Shown here one piece after another: positions 6,781 to 13,257 of a stretch of 13,257 nt of DNA. Source of the stretch: JAUVXJ01 sp034430275 (GTDB lineage Bacteria; Chloroflexota; Anaerolineae; UBA7937; B3-Chlor); the NCBI GenBank assembly GCA_034430275.1, contig DAOUEW010000068.1, positions 1 to 13,257 on the forward strand, written 5' to 3'. Every line of letters starts with the position of its first letter. The first letter of the stretch is position 1. Made by a program: the position numbers and the translations under genes. A model generated the notes under the pieces. That model saw only the letters and a list, made by a program, of their open reading frames with translations. It did not search any database and was not told where the DNA came from.

Positions 6781-6783
6781 CAT
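6758..6783. repeat. 26-bp palindrome, possible operator
   Basis: ATGAGTGTAC (6758-6767) and GTACACTCAT (6774-6783) are perfect 10-bp inverted arms around TCTATG. It covers the proximal -10 region of the PIN/TRAM operon, where a dimeric repressor could bind. TTTT follows the right arm, so a weak terminator for the upstream transcript is an alternative reading. Confidence 0.65.
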
Positions 6784-6827
6784 TTTGTTATAGCGGAATC
6801 ATTTCGCACGTGACTTGGAGGTACCGC

Positions 6828-7901
6828 ATGGGACGCGGAGAACTCGTATTGCGACTTGTGGGGATGGTCCTGATGTCGGCCCTGGGCTGGGGCATAGGTG
6901 ACTTCATTGCTACCAGGTCTGGGGCCGCCGATGCCTTCAGCGTTCCCTACCTTCGCCCTGCTCTGGCACTGGCCATAGCGGGGGCCGGGCTTGGCCTGCT
7001 CCTCACGCCTTGGCTGACCATAAGACCGATCCTCTGGCTGCGCAGGAAACTGAAGCAGATACCAGCCCGCCATCTCCTCATGGGAACCGTCGGTCTGGTG
7101 ATCGGATTGGTCATTTCCTTGCCCATCGCCTTCAGCCTCTCCTTCCTGCCCTCCAACCTACGAACGATCATGCCACTTCTGGCCAGCGTGATCTTCGGCC
7201 TCCTAGGCATGGGTATCATGATCATGCGCGCAGACGACCTGCTGGCCATCTCGAGTTCCACGATCGGAAGGACAAAGCAAGGGCGGCCTGAGGACCACGT
7301 CGTCCTGCTGGATACGAGTGTCATCATCGATGGTCGCATCGCCGATATCAGCCAGACGGGCTTCATCGAGAGGACGCTGCTCGTGCCCAAGTTCATACTG
7401 GACGAGCTCCAGTACATAGCCGATTCGTCGGACGCCCTCCGGCGCAAGCGGGGCCGTCGGGGCCTCGATATCTTGAACAGACTGCAACAGGACTCTGAGG
7501 TACCCATCCGTATCACCGACATGGACATAGAGGAAATCAGGGATGCGGACGGCAAGCTGGTGCGGTTGGCGAAGAACCTCCGGTGCCCCATCATCACCAA
7601 CGACTACAATCTCAACCGTGTAGCACAGTTGCAGGGCATCAGGGTCCTGAATATCAACGAACTGGCCAACGCGGTCAAGACCGCCGTCCTGCACGGGGAG
7701 ACCCTCAAGGTACGCATCATCCAGGAAGGCACAGAGCCGAACCAGGGTGTGGGATACCTGGATGACGGCACCATGGTGGTCGTGGAGGACGGGCGCAGGC
7801 ACATCGACCACAGTCTGGACGTGACGGTCACCAAGGTGCTCCAGACAGCACAGGGCCGGATGATCTTCGCCCAGCCTCAGAACCGCCACTCCAGGAGATA
7901 G
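6828..7901 (+). CDS. Membrane-anchored PIN/TRAM domain protein (YacL type)
   Basis: This 357-residue protein has four membrane helices in its first 135 residues (about 4-24, 44-64, 83-106, 111-134). A cytoplasmic PIN nuclease-like domain (about 157-280) and a C-terminal TRAM RNA-binding domain (about 290-351) follow. PIN acidic residues are visible as LLDTSVIIDGR (D162, D168), a Glu in LDELQYIA, and D259 in TNDYNLNR. Proteins of this architecture are thought to bind or cut RNA at the membrane, but substrates are little known. The frame opens at 6762; I chose ATG 6828 because GGAGG lies 6 bases upstream and the first helix begins there. It heads an operon with the kinase-like gene and gltX. 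In Bacillus the homologue yacL is also near gltX and cysS. Confidence 0.94.
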   Translation: MGRGELVLRLVGMVLMSALGWGIGDFIATRSGAADAFSVPYLRPALALAIAGAGLGLLLTPWLTIRPILWLRRKLKQIPARHLLMGTVGLVIGLVISLPIAFSLSFLPSNLRTIMPLLASVIFGLLGMGIMIMRADDLLAISSSTIGRTKQGRPEDHVVLLDTSVIIDGRIADISQTGFIERTLLVPKFILDELQYIADSSDALRRKRGRRGLDILNRLQQDSEVPIRITDMDIEEIRDADGKLVRLAKNLRCPIITNDYNLNRVAQLQGIRVLNINELANAVKTAVLHGETLKVRIIQEGTEPNQGVGYLDDGTMVVVEDGRRHIDHSLDVTVTKVLQTAQGRMIFAQPQNRHSRR

Positions 7902-7913
7902 GTTTCGTTCGGC

Positions 7914-8612
7914 ATGAGCGTCATCACGGTGTCAAGGCAACTGGCCAGCCACGGGTGTGAGATCGCAGCCAACGTAGCCAACATGCTCGGTTTCCGCCTC
8001 ATAGACCGGGAGATCATCTACAGGGCAGCCGAAGACGCTGGCGTGCCCAAGATCGCCTTGGAGGAGATCGCCTTCGAGGGTCGCCGGAACCTGGCTGAGC
8101 GCATACTTCGGGCCGTCAACGCCATGCCTGCTGTACCCAGCACGGCTGAGGCCTGGAAACGAGAGGCCGCTCGGCCCGTGAGCCGGCCATACGGAGGCAT
8201 CTTCTCTCCCGCTGTGCCCTCCTTCTCCGTTACACTCAAGGATTACGTCGACATGGTAGGAATGGTGATCCGCGACCTGGCCCGCGAGGGAAACGTGGTC
8301 ATAGCGGGAAGAGGCAGCCAGGTGCTCCTGCGCGACGCCCCCGGGGCTCTCCACGTTCAGGTCGTCGCCCCTTTCGATCATCGCGTGGTCGTTCTGGCCG
8401 GGCGGGAGGGCGTCGATGAGAAAGAGGCAGCCAAGCGACTCAAGGCCAGCGACGGAGCGCGCAGAGACTATCTCCGGCAGTACCACCAGGTCGACTGGCT
8501 GGATCCAACTCTCTACGACCTCATCATCAACACCCACGGGATTCCACCACACGAGGCCGCTGCGATGATCGTCCATACCTTCCAGCGACTGGTAGCCGAA
8601 GATCATGGGTGA
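7914..8612 (+). CDS. Cytidylate-kinase-like P-loop protein
   Basis: This 232-residue protein belongs to the cytidylate kinase-like (Cytidylate_kin2) group of P-loop NTPases. It starts ITVSRQLASHGCEIAANVA, followed by LGFRLIDREIIY. It later has VVIAGRGSQVLL (about 125-136) and a C-terminal DYLRQYHQVDWLDPTLYDL with IINT, which are family marks for the lid and core. The usual glycine-rich P-loop (GSGG) reads ASHG (residues 11-14), so nucleotide binding may be altered. A true CMP kinase would make CDP from CMP; for this group the substrate is generally unproven. The ATG lies 12 bp after the PIN/TRAM stop with only a distant AGGAG, suggesting coupled translation. Its last 8 bases overlap gltX. Confidence 0.86.
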   Translation: MSVITVSRQLASHGCEIAANVANMLGFRLIDREIIYRAAEDAGVPKIALEEIAFEGRRNLAERILRAVNAMPAVPSTAEAWKREAARPVSRPYGGIFSPAVPSFSVTLKDYVDMVGMVIRDLAREGNVVIAGRGSQVLLRDAPGALHVQVVAPFDHRVVVLAGREGVDEKEAAKRLKASDGARRDYLRQYHQVDWLDPTLYDLIINTHGIPPHEAAAMIVHTFQRLVAEDHG

Positions 8613-10089
8613 GAGAGTCCGCGTTCGCTTCGCTCCCAGTCCCACTGGTGAGCTCCACCTCGGCAACGTGCACACGGCCCTTTTCAACTGGCTGTTCGCC
8701 CGACATTACGATGGAGATTTCATCCTGCGCATCGAAGACACCGACGTGGCTCGCAGTAGTCAAGACGCTGAGCAAGCCATCCTCGACGGCCTCCGGTGGC
8801 TAGCCCTGGACTGGGACGAGGGTCCCGAGAAGGGCGGGGACGTCGGACCCTACCACCAATCGCGTAGACTGGACATCTACCGCGCTCACGCAGAGCGGCT
8901 CGTGGATGAAGGGCGTGCGTATCCATGCTACTGCTCCCCCGAGCGGCTGGAAGCCATGCGCCAGGAACAGCGGCGGCGCGGACAGCCCCCTGGCTACGAC
9001 GGGCGCTGCCGCGAATTGACCACCGAGGAAACCGCCAGCTACCGGGACGAGGGCATCGAGCCCGTGGTACGGTTCAGGACTCCCGACCACGGGCGCACGC
9101 TGTTCCACGATCTCCTGCGCGGTGAGATCAGTTTTCCTAACGATTCCCTGGATGACTTCATCATCCTCAAGTCCGATGGCTATCCCACGTACCATCTGGC
9201 CAACGTGGTGGACGACTTTCTGATGGCCGTCACCCACGTGCTCAGGGCCGACGAGTGGATACCTAGCTCACCCCGCCACATCCTTCTCTACGAAGCCTTA
9301 GGGTGGGATCCTCCTCGTTTCATCCATCTACCCCTGATCCTGGATAGTAACGGCGGCAAGCTGAGCAAGCGACTGGGAGACACCTCCGCGTCCTCCTTTC
9401 GGGAGAGGGGCTACCTTCCCGAGGCGATGGTCAACTACCTTGCCCTGCTGGGATGGTCGCCCGGCGACACGCAAGAACTGCTCACTGCAGAACAGCTAGG
9501 CGACTCTTTCACATGGGAGCGGATCTCCACCAGCCCTGCCATCTTCGACTTGGAACGTCTGAACTGGTTCAACAAGTGGTACATACGCCATCTGCCCGTG
9601 GAGCGTATCGCCCCGGAGGCAGCCTCGTTCCTGGCAGCGTCCTTTGGTGAAGCTGATCGCAGCGCGGGCACGGTCTATTCGCCACAGGAGTGGATCACGC
9701 TCCTGGTAGACAACGTGCGGGAGGAAGTGGATAGTCTAAGTGAGCTGCCGCTGCATGTCGGCTTCGCCTTCATGGACGGAATGTCGTACACCGCGGAGGC
9801 CAGGGAGATCCTGAGCGACGCGTCGGCGAGCGATGTGCTCGATGCCTTCGTGGAGAAAGTGGAATCCATGGAGGCGCTCGACGTCGAGCAGGCGAACGCT
9901 ATTCTGTCTGATCTGAGGCAGGCGCTCAAGCAGCAAGCTGGCCTCAGGGCCAGACAGGTCATGTTCCCTCTAAGGGCAGGCCTTACGGGAAGCCTCCACG
10001 GTCCAAACCTGGCTGCTATCGTGGCCTTGCTGGGTAGAGAGAGATGTATCCAAAGGGCGAGAGATTCTCAGGCCTCCTTCTCGTCGTGA
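8605..10089 (+). CDS. gltX: Glutamyl-tRNA synthetase
   Basis: This class I aminoacyl-tRNA synthetase of 494 residues charges tRNA-Glu with glutamate and ATP in the cytoplasm. The HIGH-type motif is FAPSPTGELHLGN (residues 9-21) and the KMSKS-type motif is KLSKR (252-256). ILRIEDTD binds substrate, and the zinc-knuckle-like CYC with YDGRC further on is visible; the histidine that completes the site in some homologues is not obvious. The C-terminal helical anticodon-binding part has normal length. The ATG overlaps the end of the kinase-like gene by 8 bp (ATGGGTGA) with no strong ribosome site, so translation is probably coupled. Whether it also charges tRNA-Gln (non-discriminating) cannot be decided here, since gatCAB and glnS are not in view. 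Confidence 0.97.
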   Translation: MGERVRVRFAPSPTGELHLGNVHTALFNWLFARHYDGDFILRIEDTDVARSSQDAEQAILDGLRWLALDWDEGPEKGGDVGPYHQSRRLDIYRAHAERLVDEGRAYPCYCSPERLEAMRQEQRRRGQPPGYDGRCRELTTEETASYRDEGIEPVVRFRTPDHGRTLFHDLLRGEISFPNDSLDDFIILKSDGYPTYHLANVVDDFLMAVTHVLRADEWIPSSPRHILLYEALGWDPPRFIHLPLILDSNGGKLSKRLGDTSASSFRERGYLPEAMVNYLALLGWSPGDTQELLTAEQLGDSFTWERISTSPAIFDLERLNWFNKWYIRHLPVERIAPEAASFLAASFGEADRSAGTVYSPQEWITLLVDNVREEVDSLSELPLHVGFAFMDGMSYTAEAREILSDASASDVLDAFVEKVESMEALDVEQANAILSDLRQALKQQAGLRARQVMFPLRAGLTGSLHGPNLAAIVALLGRERCIQRARDSQASFSS

Positions 10090-10114
10090 TGATGGCCAAA
10101 TGCATCTGTCCTGC

Positions 10115-10139
10115 GGGATGCCGTCTCGCGCGGTATCCC
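10115..10139 (+). repeat. Hairpin between gltX and cysS
   Basis: GGGATGCC (10115-10122) pairs with GGTATCCC (10132-10139) with one G-U pair across a 9-base loop. No U-run follows, so it is probably a processing or stability element in the 92-bp gltX-cysS spacer rather than a terminator. Confidence 0.45.
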
Positions 10140-10181
10140 TGGTAGCAGGCCGATCATCACTACAGGAAGGGAGCGATTGAG

Positions 10182-11684
10182 ATGACCCTCAGAGTATACA
10201 ACACCCTGAGTCGAAGCAAAGAAGAGTTCGTACCCCTGAAGGGCAAGGAAGTGCTGATGTACGTCTGCGGGCCCAACGTCTACGGGCCTTGCCACGTAGG
10301 GCATGCCATGTCCTACCTGGCCTTCGATGTCATCAAGAGGTACCTGGAGTATCGGGGGTACATGGTGAAGCACGTTCAGAACTTCACGGACATCGAGGAC
10401 CGCATCATCCAGACTGCCAACTCGCTGGGCGTGACTGTGAAGGAATTGGCGGAGAAGTACAGCGTGCGCTTCCTGGACGAGATGGATGCCCTGAATGTCC
10501 AGCGAGCCACCCACTACCCGAGAGCGACCGAGGTCATCCCCAAGATCGAGGAGATGGTGCAGGGGTTGATAGAAAAGGGACACGCCTACCAGGTGGATGG
10601 CGACGTCTACTTCCGCATCTCCAGCGACCCCGACTACGGCAAACTCACCGGCCAATCCCTCAAGGCCATGCGGGCCGGAGCGAGAGTTGAGGTCGATTCC
10701 AGAAAGGAAAACGAGCTGGACTTCGCCCTGTGGAAGGCCGCCAAGCCGGGAGAACCTAGCTGGGACAGCCCCTGGGGCAAGGGGCGGCCTGGATGGCACA
10801 TCGAGTGTTCCGCCATGTCGAACCAGTTCCTGGGCGACCAGATAGATATCCATGGGGGAGGCGAAGACGTGATCTTCCCCCACCACGAGGACGAGATCGC
10901 CCAGTCCGAGAGTTACACGGGCAAGGTGCCCTTTGTCAAATACTGGCTGCACAACGGCCTGCTCCGCCCCAGCGAAGAACAGGAGAAGATGACTCGACAC
11001 ATGGGCAACTTCATTAGCTGCGAGGAAGCCCTGCGTAGATACAACCCGGATGCTATCCGTCTCTTCATCCTATCGTCGCACTATCGCAGCCCCATTACGT
11101 GGAGCGAAGAGGGCATTCTGGCCGCAGATCGAGGCCTGGAACGGCTGCGCACTGCCCTGAAGCCCGTGTCGGAAGGAGCTGCTAGCGGGGGAGACGAACT
11201 GCAGGCCGTCGCTGAGGACTCGCGCCAGAAGTTCATCGAGGCCATGGACGATGACTTTAACACCGCACGGGCCATCGGCCACCTGTTCGATCTAGGGCGC
11301 GCCATCAACCAGGCCCGAGACTCTGGCATAGCAGGAGCGGGCCTCGCTGCCAGCCAGCGGGCGCTGCAAGAGCTGGCCAGCGTGCTGGGATTGACGCTCC
11401 GCGAGCGAGAACTGGGCATTGGTCCCCAGCCCCTCCTGGAGTTGGCTGCGAGCATTCGCGATGAGCTTGCGGCTGCAAAGATGGAGCTGGGCTCGCTCCA
11501 GCAGACCCCGGCAGGCCCCGAGGCCAAGGACCTGGTGGAGCTCCTCCTGTCGGTGCGTATGGAGCTGCGGGCAGCCAAAGAGTACCAGATGGCGGATAGC
11601 ATCCGTGCCAGGCTTTCCGAGTTGGGAGTCGTCGTGGAGGACGGACCGGACGGCAGCACCTGGAGGGTGGTGTCGTCATCCTAG
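10182..11684 (+). CDS. cysS: Cysteinyl-tRNA synthetase
   Basis: This class I synthetase of 500 residues, somewhat longer than the usual 460-480, attaches cysteine to tRNA-Cys. The zinc ligand C29 (MYVCGPNVYG), the HIGH motif HVGH (38-41), HIECSAMS and HGGGEDVIFPHHEDE are all in place. NFTDIEDRII and the C-terminal DALR-type helical domain (AAKEYQMADSIRARL) complete the family picture. The KMSKS loop reads KMTRH (269-273) within EKMTRHMGNF, so the second lysine is arginine. The ATG has GGGAG about 8 bases upstream. It lies on the same strand 92 bp after gltX, and probably shares its transcript. Identity is secure. Confidence 0.96.
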   Translation: MTLRVYNTLSRSKEEFVPLKGKEVLMYVCGPNVYGPCHVGHAMSYLAFDVIKRYLEYRGYMVKHVQNFTDIEDRIIQTANSLGVTVKELAEKYSVRFLDEMDALNVQRATHYPRATEVIPKIEEMVQGLIEKGHAYQVDGDVYFRISSDPDYGKLTGQSLKAMRAGARVEVDSRKENELDFALWKAAKPGEPSWDSPWGKGRPGWHIECSAMSNQFLGDQIDIHGGGEDVIFPHHEDEIAQSESYTGKVPFVKYWLHNGLLRPSEEQEKMTRHMGNFISCEEALRRYNPDAIRLFILSSHYRSPITWSEEGILAADRGLERLRTALKPVSEGAASGGDELQAVAEDSRQKFIEAMDDDFNTARAIGHLFDLGRAINQARDSGIAGAGLAASQRALQELASVLGLTLRERELGIGPQPLLELAASIRDELAAAKMELGSLQQTPAGPEAKDLVELLLSVRMELRAAKEYQMADSIRARLSELGVVVEDGPDGSTWRVVSSS

Positions 11685-11689
11685 TGCCT

Positions 11690-11742
11690 CCAGCGGCCCA
11701 TTCCCCACCGATGTAGGGGACGGGGGTATTCCCCTGCGCTGG
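11690..11742. repeat. Compact multibranch inverted-repeat structure after cysS
   Basis: An outer stem CCAGCG (11690-11695) with CGCTGG (11737-11742) encloses two hairpins: TCCCC/GGGGA (11702-11706 with 11716-11720) and GGGG/CCCC (11723-11726 with 11731-11734). An alternative pairing AGGGG (11715-11719) with CCCCT (11731-11735) is also possible. It starts 6 bp after the cysS stop. No U-run follows, so it is not a standard terminator. Confidence 0.5.
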
Positions 11743-11747
11743 GTTCC

Positions 11748-11764
11748 AGGCCCCTGACGGGCCT
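11748..11764. repeat. Short GC-rich inverted repeat downstream of cysS
   Basis: AGGCCC (11748-11753) and GGGCCT (11759-11764) around CTGAC. It has the form of a terminator stem but lacks a T-tract. With the multibranch structure just before it, it may end or protect the 3' end of the cysS transcript. From 11765 to 11897 I see nothing else. Confidence 0.4.
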
Positions 11765-11897
11765 CTGCGTGGGATATCGGTTTTCGGTGGGGCAGGCTGG
11801 ACTCCCTTCGCGCAGTGCCACCGTACGACCCCAGTCCCGTCGAGCCAGCGCTCGGGTCGGACGCGGTTACCGTGCGCCCGGACGGCGTTCCGGCAGA

Positions 11898-11926
11898 TTG
11901 ACTGCCGCGGGCTTTGATGGTATACT
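11898..11926 (+). promoter_or_regulatory. Sigma70-type promoter of the rpsF-rpsR operon
   Basis: TTGACT (11898-11903), 17-base spacer, TATACT (11921-11926): near consensus. Predicted start near 11933, giving a leader of about 80 nt to rpsF. The strength fits a ribosomal protein operon. Confidence 0.88.
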
Positions 11927-11964
11927 AATAAGTTGTGTCTATGAAAAGATACTGGGAGACTTTC

Positions 11965-11988
11965 TGCCCGCAGCTAGGACTGGGGGCA
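11965..11988 (+). promoter_or_regulatory. Leader hairpin before rpsF, possible autoregulatory site
   Basis: TGCCC (11965-11969) pairs with GGGCA (11984-11988), and inside it CAG (11971-11973) with CTG (11980-11982). The two stems are separated by a G-G mismatch and capped by CTAGGA. AAGCCCGAAGAAAGGAG with the ribosome site follows. Bacterial rpsF leaders often carry an S6:S18 binding structure; I cannot confirm that this one matches that motif. Confidence 0.45.
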
Positions 11989-12011
11989 AGCCCGAAGAAA
12001 GGAGCCGTTGA

Positions 12012-12482
12012 TTGTCTACCTACGAGTTGATGTACATCGTTAGCCCAGAAGTGGAGCAGGAAGACCTGGAAGCGGTCGTGGATAGGATTAGCCAGATCAT
12101 CACCGACGGCGGTGGACAGGTGCTCCACCTCGAATCGTGGGGCAGGAAACGCCTGGCCTACCAAATCCGGAGGTTCCGCGAGGGCCACTACATTCTGGCC
12201 TACATCGAGCTCGATCCAGGGGCGGTCTCGCAGCTCAGGGCCAGGTTCGCCTTGACCGAGGAGATGGTGCGCTACCTTCTGCTGAGGACCGACGAGGTCC
12301 CGGCCCGGGTCGCAGAAGCAGCACGCCAGGAAGAGCCCGCCCCCGCGGAGGAGCCTGAAGCGGAGCTGGAGTCAGAGCCGGCAGAGGAGGCGGCGCCGCA
12401 GCCGCAGGAAGAGCCTGCCGCGCCGGAACTTGCTGACGAACAAGAAGCGCGAGACGCCGATAGCGCAGAAGTGGGAGACTAA
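12012..12482 (+). CDS. rpsF: Ribosomal protein bS6 with acidic C-terminal tail
   Basis: This 156-residue protein of the 30S subunit binds 16S rRNA together with bS18. The core (1-95) has YELMYIVSP at the N-terminus, the signature WGRKRLAYQI (43-52) and GHYILAYIEL (58-67). Residues about 105-156 form a Glu/Ala/Pro-rich tail (EEPAPAEEPEAELESEPAEE and on), which is longer than the minimal bS6 of roughly 95-100 residues and probably disordered. The start is TTG at 12012, with AAAGGAG 7 bases upstream; no ATG or GTG fits as well. rpsR follows 2 bp after the stop, without the ssb gene often found between them. Confidence 0.95.
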   Translation: MSTYELMYIVSPEVEQEDLEAVVDRISQIITDGGGQVLHLESWGRKRLAYQIRRFREGHYILAYIELDPGAVSQLRARFALTEEMVRYLLLRTDEVPARVAEAARQEEPAPAEEPEAELESEPAEEAAPQPQEEPAAPELADEQEARDADSAEVGD

Positions 12483-12484
12483 CC

Positions 12485-12763
12485 TTGGCCGATAGACGCG
12501 AATCAAGACCGAGACGAGGTGGCAGACGGCCGTACAAGTTCACCCGCAAGAAGGTCTGCGCCTTCTGCGTAGACAGGGTGCGTCACATAGACTACAAGAA
12601 TGTGCCTTTGCTCCGCCAATACATCACCAACCGGGGCAAGATCAAGCCGCGGCGCAAGTCGGGTGTCTGTGCGAGGCACCAGCGCCGCCTGGCGATAGCC
12701 ATCAAGCGGGCGCGGCACGTAGCGCTATTGCCCTACACGGGCGAGCACGCCCGAGGAAGCTAG
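12485..12763 (+). CDS. rpsR: Ribosomal protein bS18
   Basis: This 92-residue small-subunit protein binds next to bS6 on the platform. It has a basic Arg-rich N-terminus and then KKVCAFC (C25, C28). IDYKNVPLLRQYITNRGKI and SGVCARHQRRLAIAIKRARH (C62, H65) follow, then ALLPY. The CxxC and CxxH pairs look like a zinc-binding (C+) version. The start is TTG at 12485 with GGGAG 7 bases upstream, inside the end of rpsF. It is translationally close-coupled to rpsF. Confidence 0.96.
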   Translation: MADRRESRPRRGGRRPYKFTRKKVCAFCVDRVRHIDYKNVPLLRQYITNRGKIKPRRKSGVCARHQRRLAIAIKRARHVALLPYTGEHARGS

Positions 12764-12846
12764 GCCAGGCACGGCGCGGGAGAGGGCAGAGGATCTGTTG
12801 TTGCGCACCTCCTCTATCCCGACCTCTTTGGGGAGAACCACCAGGC

Positions 12847-12883
12847 GCCGCCCACTGTGACCGATCCGAATGAGTGGTGCGGT
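12847..12883 (+). terminator. Possible terminator or leader hairpin after rpsR
   Basis: CCGC-CCACT (12848-12856) pairs with AGTGG-GCGG (12873-12877 and 12879-12882) with one bulged T, over a 16-base loop. There is no T-tract directly after it, so it is a weak candidate. TTTTTT appears further on (12931 to about 12937). Apart from this I see nothing convincing between rpsR and the next gene. Confidence 0.35.
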
Positions 12884-12957
12884 CTTGCCACCTTCGCCGT
12901 GAGTAAGCCAGATTCCCATAGCCTATTGGACTTTTTTCGTGCCCAGCGGAGGGACTA

Positions 12958-13257
12958 ATGGCCAAGAGAAAGGTCAAGAAGGATATTCCGCTTACCCGTA
13001 AGCAGTTGTCGCGCCGTGACAAGGAGCGCCGCCAGCGCCTGACTCTGATCGGGCTGGCCGTTGGCGTAGGTTGCCTCATCGCCGCCGTCCTTGGATACGG
13101 AGTATACCAGGAACTGATCGCCAAGCCAGCCGCTCCGGTGGCCACCGTCAATGGTGTGGCCATCCCAAGGCAAGCGTACGAGAAGCGGGTCCTCCTACAG
13201 CGAATGAACATCGATGCAGCCATCCAGGATTGGCAAAGCCAACGCGCCCGCTACACT
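12958..13257 (+). CDS. SurA/parvulin-like peptidyl-prolyl isomerase, N-terminal part
   Basis: The window holds the first 100 codons and the gene continues past the right edge. A basic cytoplasmic start (RKQLSRRDKERRQR, residues 14-27) precedes one membrane helix (about 28-50). An extracytoplasmic segment, VATVNGVAIPRQAYEKRV, follows. This is the usual opening of the SurA N-terminal domain of membrane-bound PpiC-type foldases, which help exported proteins fold. The parvulin domain itself would lie outside the window. The ATG at 12958 has GGAGGG about 6 bases upstream. It is 194 bp after rpsR on the same strand and may have its own promoter, though I found no good one. Confidence 0.82.
   Translation, partial: MAKRKVKKDIPLTRKQLSRRDKERRQRLTLIGLAVGVGCLIAAVLGYGVYQELIAKPAAPVATVNGVAIPRQAYEKRVLLQRMNIDAAIQDWQSQRARYT

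Noticed and set aside
6665..6793. Possible 42-residue GTG-started frame (VAACGLIFLIG...) before the PIN/TRAM gene
   Set aside because: AGGA is too close to the GTG, there is no homology that I recognise, and it runs through the promoter palindrome. The in-frame codons further upstream are broken by a stop.
10068..11000. 310-residue minus-strand frame
   Set aside because: Antisense to cysS, which carries all family motifs.
1..13257. tRNA genes, CRISPR arrays, insertion sequences and phage genes
   Set aside because: I looked for T-arm-like motifs, regularly spaced repeats, transposase-like frames and terminal repeats and saw none; the only tRNA-related element is the T-box leader.

Overview
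The window looks like ordinary chromosome from a GC-rich (roughly 60% G+C) bacterium with T-box regulation. My best guess is a Chloroflexota lineage. The guess rests on a T-box in a GC-rich genome, a membrane PIN/TRAM - gltX - cysS gene order like that of Bacillus, a rpsF-rpsR pair without ssb, and a SurA-like lipid-anchored or membrane foldase with a short basic N-terminus. It is inference, not proof. I saw no phage genes, insertion sequences, CRISPR arrays, tRNA genes or rRNA genes.

Left part, minus strand (about 1-2190): a tryptophan-related transcription unit. A near-consensus sigma70 promoter (2161-2189) drives a T-box leader (about 2154-1793) with a UGG (Trp) specifier, a T-box sequence and an intrinsic terminator. 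It controls a stand-alone TrpB2-type tryptophan synthase beta chain (1613-243). Downstream, after a perfect 13-bp inverted repeat, begins a ParB/Srx-fold protein of the SbnI/SerK type (140 to the window edge). Some TrpB2 enzymes use O-phosphoserine and SerK/SbnI proteins phosphorylate free serine, so the pair may form a Trp-sensing phosphoserine-to-tryptophan unit. This is the most interesting hypothesis in the window.

Middle part, minus strand (6294 down to 2262): a tightly packed operon with an extended -10 promoter. Its order is an RmlD-like dTDP-4-dehydrorhamnose reductase, a free-standing B3/B4 (PheRS editing-like) domain protein, a rhamnosyltransferase-like GT2, a DPM/DPG-synthase-like GT2, a cysteine-rich DUF3795-like protein, and a small two-helix membrane protein. 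This suggests nucleotide-sugar and surface-glycan synthesis with two unexplained passengers.

Right part, plus strand (6828 onward): after a 430-bp divergent intergenic region with two candidate promoters and a 26-bp palindrome come a membrane PIN/TRAM protein (YacL type), a cytidylate-kinase-like protein with an unusual P-loop, glutamyl-tRNA synthetase, and cysteinyl-tRNA synthetase with a degenerate KMSKS loop. A 330-bp gap follows, containing a compact multibranch inverted-repeat structure, a strong promoter and a leader hairpin. It leads into rpsF (bS6 with a long acidic tail) and rpsR (bS18), both starting at TTG. The window ends inside a SurA/parvulin-like peptidyl-prolyl isomerase gene (from 12958).
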